A stretch of 64,000 bases of DNA from JANRKB01 sp033763695 (GCA_033763695.1 JANRKB010000043.1:434001-498000); one strand, 5' to 3'; counted from the first letter of the stretch, positions 1 through 8,420 are shown. Notes: generated by a model from the sequence alone, not told the origin. A program made the numbers and translations.

Positions 1-330
1 GCCGCCGCGGAAGGAGAGCTCAACAACCCCGGGCGCGACGATGCGCTCCACGACGAATGCCGGGTGATCCAGGTGTGCCGTGAAGTAGATCGGTCGCGCG
101 CCTTGCTCATGCGGCGACGAGCGCGCGGGGGGCGCGGCCGAATCCAGCGACACATGCAGGTTGCCGCTCGCATCCGTCGTCAGGTGCATCGCAGGGCGCT
201 GCTTCACCCAGTCGGTGATGAAGCGCACGACGCGCTGCTCCTTCCCCGCCGCCGTGGGAATCTGCGTCAAATCAAGCAGCAGGCGGCGATGGGCTTCGCG
301 AACGTCAACGGCAAGGGGCATCGGGGGCAT
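1..330 (-). CDS. Zinc aminopeptidase, M42/M20-like, N-terminal part (cut by window edge)
   Basis: The minus strand reads open from an ATG at 330 to the window edge, giving about 110 residues of an N-terminus. It contains a stretch like the start of M42/M20/M28 co-catalytic zinc exopeptidases: LTQIPTAAGKE, then IYFTAHLDHPAF, where the His and Asp of H-L-D would be the first metal ligands. The C-terminal two thirds, including the other zinc ligands, lie outside the window, so the subfamily cannot be fixed. It starts 27 bases after the stop of the upstream beta-lactamase-fold gene on the same strand, so the two probably share a transcript. An alternative ATG lies nine bases inside. The exact family is inferred. 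Confidence 0.65.
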   Translation of the reverse strand, partial: MPPMPLAVDVREAHRRLLLDLTQIPTAAGKEQRVVRFITDWVKQRPAMHLTTDASGNLHVSLDSAAPPARSSPHEQGARPIYFTAHLDHPAFVVERIVAPGVVELSFRGG

Positions 331-357
331 GAGCCGATGGTAGTGCCCGCCCGCCGC

Positions 358-1293
358 TTACTCCTCATCATCCTGCGGCTGCGCATTCGCGGCGGGTCGA
401 CGCCCGGCGAGCTGCGCTTCGCGCTGTTCGGCCTCGTACGCCTGCTTCTCATAGCGCATCCGTGCCGTGCGATGATCCATCAGGAACATCACCTTCTGGG
501 CCCGCTCTTCGCCCGCGATCTGCACCAGCCGCTTGCGGGCAAACTGCAGATCAGTGCGGCGGCTCACATGGATCAGCACCACGTGCTGACACTCCAGCAC
601 GCGCAGCCACTCGCCCACGTCGTCGACGTGCAGGTGCATGCCCACCTTCGCCCGGTCCTTGTGGTCGGGCTCAAAGAACGTGCACTCGCTGATGACCACC
701 TGCGCCTTGCGCACGTCCTCGCGGATCAAGTGCGGCCCGGGCTGCGTGTCGCCCAAGTAGGCGATCAGCGGAATCTCCATCGTCCGCGTGATCTCGATGC
801 CGCGATCCTTCAGTTCGCGCAGCTTCTCCTGCGGCAGGTCCACATACTCGCTCTTGAGCTTGCTGCGCCGCTCATAAATCGTGTAGCCCATCGACGGCGC
901 GGTGTGCTCGGTATAGAACCCGCGCAGGAAGATGTTGTTCTTGATCTCCAGCGGCTGCTCGGGCTCGAGCGGCACGACCTCGTACTCGGTCTTCTGCCGC
1001 TCCAGGTCCACGAACCCCGCCATCATCTTGTGAATCGCCGGTGCGATGCGTGAATCGCACACAATCTTGCCGACGCCCATGCCCTGGAAGCGGCGCTGGC
1101 TGCACCAATACGCCAGCCCGCCGATGTGGTCCATGTGGCCGTGGCTGATGACGGCGTAGCGGGCCGCGAGACACGCGCGCGTGCACTGACCGACGTCAAA
1201 CACGACATCGAGTTCCGGAATCTGGATGCTGGTGATCTCGCCCGCGATCGAGATGCCCTGGATCCGATAGGGCGGCAGATACAAAAAGCCCAT
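358..1293 (-). CDS. Metallo-beta-lactamase-fold hydrolase, RNase Z-like
   Basis: This 311-residue protein of the metallo-beta-lactamase superfamily carries the zinc signature SHGHMDHIGG near residue 50. Later ligand-like positions follow: an Asp in AYLGDTQPG, a His in VGMHLHVDD, and a His in VLIHVSRR. That order resembles the tRNase Z branch, which trims tRNA 3' ends, but no exosite arm was confirmed. The C-terminus is basic then acidic (ends DDEE). The start at 1293 is chosen because AAGG lies just upstream and because longer in-frame extension would run into the divergent VTT gene. It is followed at 27 bases by the peptidase gene. The superfamily is certain; the substrate is not. Confidence 0.75.
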   Translation of the reverse strand: MGFLYLPPYRIQGISIAGEITSIQIPELDVVFDVGQCTRACLAARYAVISHGHMDHIGGLAYWCSQRRFQGMGVGKIVCDSRIAPAIHKMMAGFVDLERQKTEYEVVPLEPEQPLEIKNNIFLRGFYTEHTAPSMGYTIYERRSKLKSEYVDLPQEKLRELKDRGIEITRTMEIPLIAYLGDTQPGPHLIREDVRKAQVVISECTFFEPDHKDRAKVGMHLHVDDVGEWLRVLECQHVVLIHVSRRTDLQFARKRLVQIAGEERAQKVMFLMDHRTARMRYEKQAYEAEQREAQLAGRRPAANAQPQDDEE

Positions 1294-1447
1294 CTGACCT
1301 TCACGCGGCGGCGGCTTGGGAATCACTCGAGAAACCTCCGGGGCTGGGCTCTCGCCCGGCCTTGGTACGACTGCTGCTGCGAACTTCGCAACAAACTTCA
1401 AGGCACAGCGTAGGCGAGTCGGCCTCCGGCGGGCGTACTGTTGCCCC

Positions 1448-2371
1448 GTGAGTGACGCACCCCAGCGCGATGTTGATTCCGCACCCGTAGGCGATGCCGC
1501 GCCGTCGAATCCTCCGGCGGCGGGCAAGTTCAAGGGCCTGGGGCCGACAGCCTTCCTGGCGATCCTCTGGACGGCGTCGCCACTGGCGCTCGGACTTGTG
1601 TTGGTTTGGAACATCGGCCCGATTCGCGAGAGCATCGACAAGTTCGATCCGCTCACCGGCTGGCTGATGTACATCCTCATCTTCATGCTCTCCGCCGGAG
1701 TCGGATTCCTGCCCACCTACGGCCAGTCCGTCCTCGGCGGCTGGGTCTTTGGTTTCGCCAAAGGCTTCCCGGGCGCGATGTGCGGCTTCGTGGGCGGCAG
1801 CATGATCGGGTACGCGATCGCGGGCCGCGTGAGCAAGCACAAGGTCGAGGAGATGATCAAGGCCAACCCCAAGGCGAGCGCCGTCCGCGACGCGCTCGTC
1901 GGCCATGGCTTCTGGCGCACCACCGGCATCGTCGCGCTGCTGCGCCTGCCGCCCAACTCGCCCTTCGCGCTCTCCAACCTGGCGATGGCGTCTGCGGGCG
2001 TGTCTTTCCTGCCTTACGTCATCGGCACCGCGCTGGGCATGGCTCCGCGCACCGCCGTCGCGGTGTTCATTGCCGCGCTCGCACGCCGCGAGGGCGCGAA
2101 GGACATCCAGGACATCCTCAGCGGCGAGGTGGGCAGCGATCGCCTCATCGCGATGGGCGTGCCCGAGTGGCTCGCGGGCAAACTCGTGTTCATCGCAGGC
2201 ATCCTCGTCATTCTGATCGTCGCCGCCGTGATCGGGCTGATCGCCAAGAAAGCCCTCAGCCACGTCACCGCGATCGACAAGTGCCCGTCCTGTGGCACCA
2301 GCCTGCGCGGCATCCCCGGCGACACGCCCTGCCCCGAGTGCGGCAAGCTCCGCAACCAAGCCGCCGCCTGA
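1448..2371 (+). CDS. VTT-domain (DedA/TVP38-like) inner membrane protein with C-terminal zinc ribbon
   Basis: This is a 307-residue integral membrane protein. Hydrophobic segments lie near residues 35-55, 75-95, 100-130, 165-215 and 255-280. The central core has the glycine-rich helices and the FGFAKGFPGAMCGFVGG and GFWRTTGIVALLRLPP stretches typical of SNARE-associated/VTT proteins, which are implicated in lipid scrambling or transport. The last 30 residues form a cytoplasmic-type zinc ribbon, CPSCGTSLRG...CPECG, an addition seen on several membrane proteins in this window. The start is a GTG at 1448. An upstream in-frame ATG at 1316 would overlap the divergent hydrolase gene and adds a non-conserved extension. 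Transported lipid unknown. Confidence 0.75.
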   Translation: MSDAPQRDVDSAPVGDAAPSNPPAAGKFKGLGPTAFLAILWTASPLALGLVLVWNIGPIRESIDKFDPLTGWLMYILIFMLSAGVGFLPTYGQSVLGGWVFGFAKGFPGAMCGFVGGSMIGYAIAGRVSKHKVEEMIKANPKASAVRDALVGHGFWRTTGIVALLRLPPNSPFALSNLAMASAGVSFLPYVIGTALGMAPRTAVAVFIAALARREGAKDIQDILSGEVGSDRLIAMGVPEWLAGKLVFIAGILVILIVAAVIGLIAKKALSHVTAIDKCPSCGTSLRGIPGDTPCPECGKLRNQAAA

Positions 2372-2409
2372 ATCGCGACTCCCCCGCGTCACGCACCGCC
2401 GTCCCGTGC

Positions 2410-2441
2410 CATCGATGTCCGAGTCTTCGAGGACATCGATG
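2410..2441. repeat. Perfect palindrome, CATCGANGTCC family
   Basis: Arms of 11 bases (CATCGATGTCC and its complement) flank a 10-base spacer. The left flank CCCGTGC is shared with a second copy at 46622-46649. It lies between the convergent VTT and recR genes, so it may act as a hairpin in either transcript. There is no T-run. Confidence 0.7.
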
Positions 2442-2494
2442 CTGTTTGAGCCCTCGGTACACCATGTCCAAGTCGACCGCGAAACCTCCAGCCC

Positions 2495-2559
2495 CTTCTT
2501 CCCTCCGCAGGGAGAAGATCCTGCGCAGCCGGGGATGAGGGGTCTCTCCGTGTGCCACC
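2495..2559. repeat. REP-like dispersed repeat, copy 1
   Basis: About 65 bases with an internal hairpin (CTTCTTCCCT...AGGGAGAAG) followed by the conserved tail AGCCGGGGATGAGGGGT and GTGCCACC. It aligns along its length with 15282-15347. Both copies are intergenic. Confidence 0.75.
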
Positions 2560-2589
2560 ATCATCCGCGGCTCTGGGCGGATGATGGTG
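2556..2589. terminator. Strong hairpin between convergent VTT and recR genes
   Basis: A 13-base perfect inverted repeat (CACCATCATCCGC / GCGGATGATGGTG) with an 8-base loop sits about 45 bases past the recR stop and 185 bases past the VTT stop. It lacks a clear T-run on either strand, so termination is plausible but not proven. It directly abuts the REP-like repeat. Confidence 0.5.
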
Positions 2590-2631
2590 CTCTCGAACAT
2601 CACACCGCACCACACCAACGACCCGCCCCAC

Positions 2632-3333
2632 TTATTCCATGCTCCGCCGCCCCTCGATCGCATCGGCGAGCACGGCCTTATTCACATACTCCAGTTGCGA
2701 CCCGCTGGGCAGCCCGCGCGCCAGGCGCGTCACGCGCATGCCGCGACTCTTGATCTGCTCCATCAGATAGAGCGCGGTGCCATCGCCTTCGACCGTCGGG
2801 TTCAGCCCCAGGATCACCTCTTCGACGCGCACGCCGCCCGGGTTCTTGCCCGGGTCATCTACGCGCCGGATCAGATCGGAGATCGTGAGTTCCTCCGGTC
2901 CCACGCCGTCGAGCGGACTGAGCCTGCCCAGCAGCACGTGATAGAGCCCGCGATACATGCCGGTGTCTTCCAGTGCGATGAGGTCCTTGGGCTGTTCGAC
3001 GACGAGCACGGTTCGGCGATCGCGCTCCGGGTCGCCGCACACCAGGCACGTCGGCCCATCGCTCAGGTTGGAGCAGATCGTGCAGTGACGCACCGACTTC
3101 TTCACCGCCGTGATCGCCTCGGCGAGCGCGAGCGCGTCCTCGTCACGACTCTTGAGCAGGAAGAACGCCAGCCGCTCGGCGGACTTTCGCCCCACGCCCG
3201 GCAAGCGCGCCAGCTCGGCGATCAAGCGATCAACCGCGCCCGGATACGACGCGCGGCGTTTGCCGGGCTTGCCACCCGACGCCCCGCCCCCGCGCTCAAA
3301 CTCGCCGCCCGCACTCGCGCCGCCGTTGGACAT
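2632..3333 (-). CDS. recR: Recombination protein RecR
   Basis: The 233-residue protein has the full RecR layout after a glycine-rich 30-residue N-terminal extension. It shows the helix-hairpin-helix ELARLPGVGRKSAERLAF, the four-cysteine zinc finger (C-x2-C...C-x2-C in HCTICSNLSDGPTCLVC), and the Toprim fold with VLVVEQPKDLIALE and a conserved Gly-rich end. RecR works with RecF/RecO to load RecA at gapped DNA. The family is usually about 200 residues, so the extension is the only oddity. The start at 3333 is the first ATG giving this frame without a long low-quality leader. dnaX and ybaB, frequent neighbours, are not present here. Confidence 0.95.
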   Translation of the reverse strand: MSNGGASAGGEFERGGGASGGKPGKRRASYPGAVDRLIAELARLPGVGRKSAERLAFFLLKSRDEDALALAEAITAVKKSVRHCTICSNLSDGPTCLVCGDPERDRRTVLVVEQPKDLIALEDTGMYRGLYHVLLGRLSPLDGVGPEELTISDLIRRVDDPGKNPGGVRVEEVILGLNPTVEGDGTALYLMEQIKSRGMRVTRLARGLPSGSQLEYVNKAVLADAIEGRRSME

Positions 3334-3573
3334 GCCCGCATCGTATCGCGAGCCCGCGCCATCTCTTGAATCCCAGAGCGAAATCCACCGCCCCGGCGGC
3401 ATGGTCGCGGGCGCGTCACTCCCATGCCGCCTGCGGTGGCTCTCTCCTCCGCTCCCCCCACGCCCTCCCCCAACTCCCCTCAACGCCTCCTCACGGTTCT
3501 CGCACATCCCGATCATCACGCCCGCGGCATCGTTCTACACCGTTGCGCCGCGAGCTCTGGCGAGACACAACCC

Positions 3574-4272
3574 TCAGCCACGCTGACGACGCGTCGCCAG
3601 CACACCGATGCCAACGAGCGCGAGTGCGGCAGCGCCCGGCGCGGGCACGAACATTGTCCTCGTGAGGCCGACGTGCGCGCTCCCGGAGTAGCCGGCGAGC
3701 GTGTCGCCGCGTGCGATCAAGTCATAGATCGCGCTCTCGAGGGTTGAGTAGTTCAGCGACGAGGCATCCACGACGCGAAGCGCACTCACACCACTCGCAT
3801 ACCCGTTCACGAACGACGTTATTGGCAACAGGCCGCCCTCTTGGCTGAGGTAGTCGGGGAGCGAGTAGATTGCCGCAATACTCGAGATCGTGCCGCTCGT
3901 GCCAAGGTCTGCGATGGAGAATGGCTCCAAGAACGACATGGATGTCGTTGACGCGAAGCTCAACACACTCGCCTTGGTCGTCCCGCCGTCGCGCACGGCT
4001 TTGCCCGTCGTCGTGCCCGGCACGTTCTGGAACTGCGTGGGAATGGTGATCACGACCTTGTCGGTGAATCCGCCATCCGACACCTTGCGGTAACCCGAGT
4101 TCCAGAGCGTTTCGACAGTGCCGTCGGGGTTCTTTCGAGTGACAACGATCTGCGCCGCCTCATCGCAGTAGATCGTGACCGGTCCCGCCATCACGGCGGA
4201 ACTTGAGATGGCACCGACCAGCACCGCGGCAAGCGCGGCGCGACGCGTCCAACCTTCAGTTTGCGTTGTCAT
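3574..4272 (-). CDS. Secreted PEP-CTERM-like protein of unknown function
   Basis: This 232-residue protein has an N-terminal signal peptide (basic TRRAALAAVLVGAISSSAVMAG, cleavage near residue 29). Its C-terminus matches a PEP-CTERM/exosortase sorting signal: a VPAPGAAAL motif, a hydrophobic segment of about 15 residues, and a final RRQRG basic tail. The intervening region is rich in Ser/Thr and small residues and gives no recognisable enzyme signature. Proteins of this kind are processed and anchored at the envelope by exosortase; the exosortase gene is not in the window. It is monocistronic, with 240 bases to recR and over 600 bases upstream. Confidence 0.75.
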   Translation of the reverse strand: MTTQTEGWTRRAALAAVLVGAISSSAVMAGPVTIYCDEAAQIVVTRKNPDGTVETLWNSGYRKVSDGGFTDKVVITIPTQFQNVPGTTTGKAVRDGGTTKASVLSFASTTSMSFLEPFSIADLGTSGTISSIAAIYSLPDYLSQEGGLLPITSFVNGYASGVSALRVVDASSLNYSTLESAIYDLIARGDTLAGYSGSAHVGLTRTMFVPAPGAAALALVGIGVLATRRQRG

Positions 4273-4893
4273 CGATTTCTCCTTGACTCACGATTCGCCG
4301 CTCGACCATCTGTTCGAATCTGCTCATGCGTCTAACTCGGATCCAGGGCATTCGGCGTCAAGAAACGCGCATTGACGCTCATCGTCTGAGGTCGATCGAC
4401 GAACACAGCACCAGATCCGTGCACCAAGTACTCGGACATTCCGCGCAAACGCAGAAGCAACCACTGAAGGAGTCGCACCCTCCTTTCCCTCCGGTCGTGC
4501 CGCGCGACCGTGCTTCTCGCGACGATGCCACGACCGCTGCATCGCCGAGAAGGCGGGTCCGAAGCGCGAAGCGTGCGGGCTGTGGGGTGGCCCGCGCTGT
4601 CGCGCCCCGGACCACGTTGCATTCAATTCGCGCCGACCACGCCGTCAACACACGATTCTCAAAAGAAAACCCGTTTGCAATCAGTGTGCGACACGCGTGC
4701 AAACCAGCGCGACGCACGGCGTTCGCATTGATGCTCGAAGCGACGGTTGCTCGCGCGCCGCACACGCATCTCCAGCCCGCGAGCCCGTGCTGACCCCCAC
4801 GCTCAGCCCAGGTGAAAGCCGCAGGGCTGTGCCCTGCGGTCTTTCCTGCCAACGCTTGAAACACGAGCTCGCTACGCACTCGCGAGAGTTCTC
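4273..4893. other. Gene-poor stretch between the PEP-CTERM gene and clpB
   Basis: I find no convincing coding region on either strand; the open frames lack start signals and family features. It should contain the promoter of the PEP-CTERM gene at its left end. Near the right end is the clpB terminator. A GTTCGAATC string at about 4313 resembles a tRNA T-loop but has no pairing stems. Confidence 0.5.
4819..4839 (-). terminator. Rho-independent terminator of clpB
   Basis: The stem is CCGCAGGGC / GCCCTGCGG with a 3-base loop, followed on the minus strand by CTTTC. It is positioned 55 bases past the clpB stop. A TCTTTCC tract on the other side makes it potentially bidirectional. Confidence 0.75.
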
Positions 4894-7626
4894 TCACGCC
4901 TTCTTGAACGTGAACGACCCGCCCGCGTACTCCACGCGCACGCTGTCGCCGTCGCCCAGTTCGCCCGCAAGAATGCGGCTTGCCAGCGGATTCTCGATCC
5001 GCTGCTGGATCGTCCGCTTCAGCGGCCGCGCGCCGAACGACGGGTCCCACCCTTCGCTCGCCAGTTGCGCCATCGCCTCTTCGCTCAGCGTGATCGACAT
5101 GCCGCGCTCCGCCAGCCGCTTCCGCAGTCGCGCGAGCTGAATCTCGACAATGCGGCCCAGATCCTCACGCCGCAACTGATGGAAGATCACCGTCTCATCA
5201 ATGCGATTCAGCAGCTCGGGGCGCATCAGCCCCCCTACCGCCGTCGCCGCCGCCTTGGAAAGCGCTTCGACAACCTTGGGTGACATGCCCGAAGCACGGC
5301 CAAGTTGCTCGGCGGCCATGCCCGCCGGCCCGCGCCGCAGCATCTCGCGCACCGCCGCCTCGATCTCCCAGTCCTCCGCGCCCTGCGCGGTCAGTTCCTG
5401 AATCTGCTGGCTGCCGTAGTTGCTCGTCATCACCACAAGCGTGTTCTTGAAGTCAATCGTGCGGCCCTGACCATCAGTCAGGCGGCCATCGTCCAGCACC
5501 TGCAAGAGGATGTTGAACACATCGGGGTGTGCCTTCTCGATCTCGTCAAGCAGCACGACGCAATACGGCCGCCGCCGCACCGCCTCGGTGAGTTGCCCGC
5601 CCTCGTCATAGCCGACATAGCCCGGCGGGGCGCCGACCAGCCGCGCGACCGCGTGCTTCTCGCCGTACTCGCTCATGTCGATGCGGACGATCGCCTCTTC
5701 GGTGTCAAAGAGGAACTCGGCGAGCGCCTTGCAGGTCTCGGTCTTGCCCACGCCCGTCGGCCCTAGGAAGAGGAACGAGCCGATGGGGCGATTCGGATCG
5801 CCGAGGCCCGCGCGTGAACGCCGCACCGCATCGGCCACGGCCTTGAGCGCGTGCCCCTGCCCCACCACGCGATTGGCGAGGTGTGTCTCCATGCGCGTGA
5901 GCTTGTCACGCTCGCTTTCGATGAGCCGCGTGACGGGGATGCCTGTCCAGCGCGCCACGATCGACGCGATCTGCTCGGCGTCGACCTCTTCCTTCACGAG
6001 CGCATTGCCGCGCAGGGCGCGATCGTGCATCGCCTTCTCCGCCGCGGCAAGCCTTGTCTCGAGGTCGCGCAACTCGCCGTAGCGAATACGGGCGGCGGTC
6101 TCCAGATCGCCACGCCGCTGGGCCTGATCCAGCGCGGTCTGCTTGGCGTCGATCGACTCCTTGATCTGCTTGACGGCGTCGAGTTCCTTCTTCTCCTCTT
6201 CCCAGCGTGCCGTCAGATTGCGGTTCTTCTCCTGCAGTTCGCTCAGTTCCTTCTCGATGCGATCGAGCTCTTTGCTGTTGCCTTCATTTGGTGATTTGGC
6301 CATTTGAGATTTGGCCATTTCTCCGGTTTCAATCCGGAGCGCCTGCCGCTCAATCTCGAGCTGCATGATCCGCCGGCGCAGTTCATCCAGCTCCGTCGGC
6401 ATCGAGTCGTTCTCGATGCGCAGGCGGCTCGCGGCCTCGTCCACCAGATCGATCGCCTTGTCGGGCAGGAAGCGATCCGCGATGTAGCGATGGCTCAGCG
6501 ATGCCGCCGCCAAGATTGCCGCATCCTGGATCCGCACGCCGTGGTGCGCTTCATAGCGCGGCTTGAGCCCGCGCAGAATCGCCACCGTCTCCTCAACGCT
6601 CGGCTGATCGACATACACGGGCTGGAAGCGTCGCTCGAACGCGGCATCCTTCTCTACATGCTTGCGATACTCGTCCAGCGTCGTGGCGCCGATACAGCGC
6701 AGTTCGCCGCGCGCCAGTGCGGGCTTGAGCAGGTTGCCCGCGCTCACCGCGCCCTCCGCCGCGCCCGCGCCGATGATCGTGTGCAGTTCATCGATGAACA
6801 GAATGATCTTGCCGTTGCTGGCCTGCACTTCGCGCAGCACCGCCTTGAGCCGTTCTTCAAATTCGCCGCGGAACTTCGCGCCCGCCAGCAACTGACCAAC
6901 ATCCAGCGCGATGATGCGCTCGTCGCGCATGCCCTCGGGGCAATCGCCGTTGACGATGCGCAGCGCAAGCCCCTCGGCGATCGCGGTCTTGCCGACGCCC
7001 GGCTCGCCGATCAGCACCGGGTTGTTCTTGGTGCGACGGCTCAGCACCTGCATGCAGCGTCGGATTTCTTCATCGCGCCCGATGACCGGGTCGAGTTTGC
7101 CCTGCTGGGCCTTGGCCGTCAGGTCGATGCCGTACTTCTTGAGTGCCTCGAAGTTCGACTCGGCGTTCGCGTCGGTCACGTTCGACACGCCGCTGGACGC
7201 GCGGATGTCTGCCACCGCTTTCTCGATGCGCGCCTTCGTGATGCCCAGCGTCGTCAAGACCTCCCTCGCGGGCCCGGCGGCATCGGCCAGCACGAGCAAC
7301 AAGTGCTCGGTGCTGACGAACGAATCGCCCATCTTCTTGGCCTCGGCGTCCGCCTTGCCCAGGATCTCGACGATCGCGCGGCCGGTGCTTCCCGCCCCAC
7401 TGCTCGTTGTCGGCTGGCGGCCAAGTTCCGCCTCGGCGACCTGCTTCACACGCAGCGGCTCGACGCCGGCGCGGCCCAGGATCGCAAAGCCCGGCCCGGC
7501 CCGGTCGTCGAGCATCGCGCTCAAGATGTGCAGGCCGTTGACCTCCGGGTGCGAGCGGCCTGCCGCCCCAGTCTGGGCGTCGGCAAGCACTTGCTGGGCC
7601 GCGGTCGTCAGTCGATCCATGCGCAT
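4894..7626 (-). CDS. clpB: Chaperone ClpB (Hsp100 disaggregase)
   Basis: This 910-residue AAA+ disaggregase works with DnaK to dissolve aggregates. The N-terminal repeat domain occupies about residues 1-150. AAA-1 has Walker A GEPGVGKT and Walker B LFIDELHTI. A coiled-coil middle domain spans about 415-545, and AAA-2 has GPTGVGKTE and VLLDEIEKAHPD. The start at 7626 is preceded by TTGGAG at six bases; that TTG is itself in frame but is the ribosome site. Length exceeds the usual 860: there is an insertion in the middle domain (residues about 437-447, MAKSQMAKSPNEGN) and one of about 25 residues before the RPELLNRIDE motif. A CIRCE/HrcA site was not found upstream. Identity is certain. Confidence 0.97.
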   Translation of the reverse strand: MRMDRLTTAAQQVLADAQTGAAGRSHPEVNGLHILSAMLDDRAGPGFAILGRAGVEPLRVKQVAEAELGRQPTTSSGAGSTGRAIVEILGKADAEAKKMGDSFVSTEHLLLVLADAAGPAREVLTTLGITKARIEKAVADIRASSGVSNVTDANAESNFEALKKYGIDLTAKAQQGKLDPVIGRDEEIRRCMQVLSRRTKNNPVLIGEPGVGKTAIAEGLALRIVNGDCPEGMRDERIIALDVGQLLAGAKFRGEFEERLKAVLREVQASNGKIILFIDELHTIIGAGAAEGAVSAGNLLKPALARGELRCIGATTLDEYRKHVEKDAAFERRFQPVYVDQPSVEETVAILRGLKPRYEAHHGVRIQDAAILAAASLSHRYIADRFLPDKAIDLVDEAASRLRIENDSMPTELDELRRRIMQLEIERQALRIETGEMAKSQMAKSPNEGNSKELDRIEKELSELQEKNRNLTARWEEEKKELDAVKQIKESIDAKQTALDQAQRRGDLETAARIRYGELRDLETRLAAAEKAMHDRALRGNALVKEEVDAEQIASIVARWTGIPVTRLIESERDKLTRMETHLANRVVGQGHALKAVADAVRRSRAGLGDPNRPIGSFLFLGPTGVGKTETCKALAEFLFDTEEAIVRIDMSEYGEKHAVARLVGAPPGYVGYDEGGQLTEAVRRRPYCVVLLDEIEKAHPDVFNILLQVLDDGRLTDGQGRTIDFKNTLVVMTSNYGSQQIQELTAQGAEDWEIEAAVREMLRRGPAGMAAEQLGRASGMSPKVVEALSKAAATAVGGLMRPELLNRIDETVIFHQLRREDLGRIVEIQLARLRKRLAERGMSITLSEEAMAQLASEGWDPSFGARPLKRTIQQRIENPLASRILAGELGDGDSVRVEYAGGSFTFKKA
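6293..6320. repeat. 15-bp tandem duplication inside clpB middle domain
   Basis: GATTTGGCCATTTGA is followed directly by GATTTGGCCATTT, in a patch visibly richer in A/T than the surrounding gene. On the coding strand it produces the repeated peptide MAKSQ-MAKS. The frame is kept because the unit is 15 bases. Confidence 0.8.
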
Positions 7627-8042
7627 GGCAGTCTCCAATCCAGTTCAGGGGGCGGACCCCGCCGAGTGAAGGTGCAACCGGCGCGCCGACCAATTGGGCC
7701 GGTTGCTGACCGCGAGATGCCTTTGCAGGCCCAGCAACGCGGTCCCGCCGCGTCAGGTCGACGCCGCACTGCCGACTTGGCAGCGGCCCGTAGCTCGCCC
7801 GGACAGGCCCCTGCCGTGGCTGACGGCGGGGTGCGTCATGGCTGACGGAATCCTGCCTGCGTGGATGATTTGGGGAACAGGTGTGGGAAAGCCGAGGTAT
7901 AGATCGACGTCAGGCCGCGCCCCCGTCGCCGGGTGACTTTGGCGACCGGGAGCGGCAGCGGAAACGCGCCGCTGCGGGTGGCTGGCGATTTGACGTCGGG
8001 CCTGACCCGCGTTACAACCTACGTCTCAACAGGAGTTTGATC
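7627..8042. other. Divergent intergenic region between clpB and a small lipoprotein gene
   Basis: About 415 bases with no supported gene. It must carry the promoters of both divergent genes, but I could not pick convincing -35/-10 pairs by eye in this GC-rich sequence. No repeat family of the window is present. Confidence 0.4.
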
Positions 8043-8330
8043 ATGAGCCGCGCTTCCCGAGCCCTGCTTCTCGTTTCCGCCGCCGCCTTCGCCGCCACCG
8101 CCCTTGTCAGCGGCGGCTGCTCGAGTAATCCCGGCCCCGGCGAGACGATCTCCGACCTGCGCTGGAACCCCACGCCCGAGATGTGGACGATGGGCCGCTC
8201 CAAGGTGCAGGACAGCAACGACGACGTGATCGCCATCAACGGCAACCTCCGTCAACTGAACACCGACTGGAAGCGCCTGTGGTTGTCCGATCGCCCCAGC
8301 ATTATGACCGAGTACCCGCTGGCCCGCTGA
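8043..8330 (+). CDS. Small lipoprotein of unknown function
   Basis: A 95-residue protein preceded by AGGAG eight bases before the ATG. Residues 1-28 form a lipoprotein signal ending in a lipobox-like LVSGGC, with Cys28 as the predicted lipidated residue. The mature part is short and polar, with Trp-rich spots (LRWNPTPEMWTMG and TDWKRLWL), and has no domain I recognise. It is followed by a strong terminator at 8386, so it is a single-gene unit. It is likely an envelope lipoprotein; function unknown. Confidence 0.75.
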   Translation: MSRASRALLLVSAAAFAATALVSGGCSSNPGPGETISDLRWNPTPEMWTMGRSKVQDSNDDVIAINGNLRQLNTDWKRLWLSDRPSIMTEYPLAR

Positions 8331-8385
8331 GTCTCCCTCGGCCCGCGGCGCGCTTGCACAGGATCTATGACCGCGAAAAACAACA

Positions 8386-8420
8386 AAGCCCGGGCAATCG
8401 CCCGGGCTTGTTTCTCTTTG
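8386..8420. terminator. Bidirectional rho-independent terminator
   Basis: The stem is AAGCCCGGGC / GCCCGGGCTT with a four-base loop. T-rich tails lie on both strands (TTGTTTCTCTTT on plus, TTGTTGTTTTT on minus). It serves the convergent lipoprotein gene and the HARE-like gene. Confidence 0.85.

Noticed and set aside
1294..1716. N-terminal extension of the RNase Z-like hydrolase to 1716
   Set aside because: It would overlap the divergent VTT gene by over 200 bases and has no similarity to beta-lactamase-fold proteins.
4300..4340. tRNA-like GTTCGAATC string
   Set aside because: No complementary T-stem, acceptor or anticodon arms can be formed around it.
4326..5050. Several long open frames between the PEP-CTERM gene and clpB
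   Set aside because: They overlap clpB or each other, lack ribosome sites and have compositions typical of antisense GC-rich frames.
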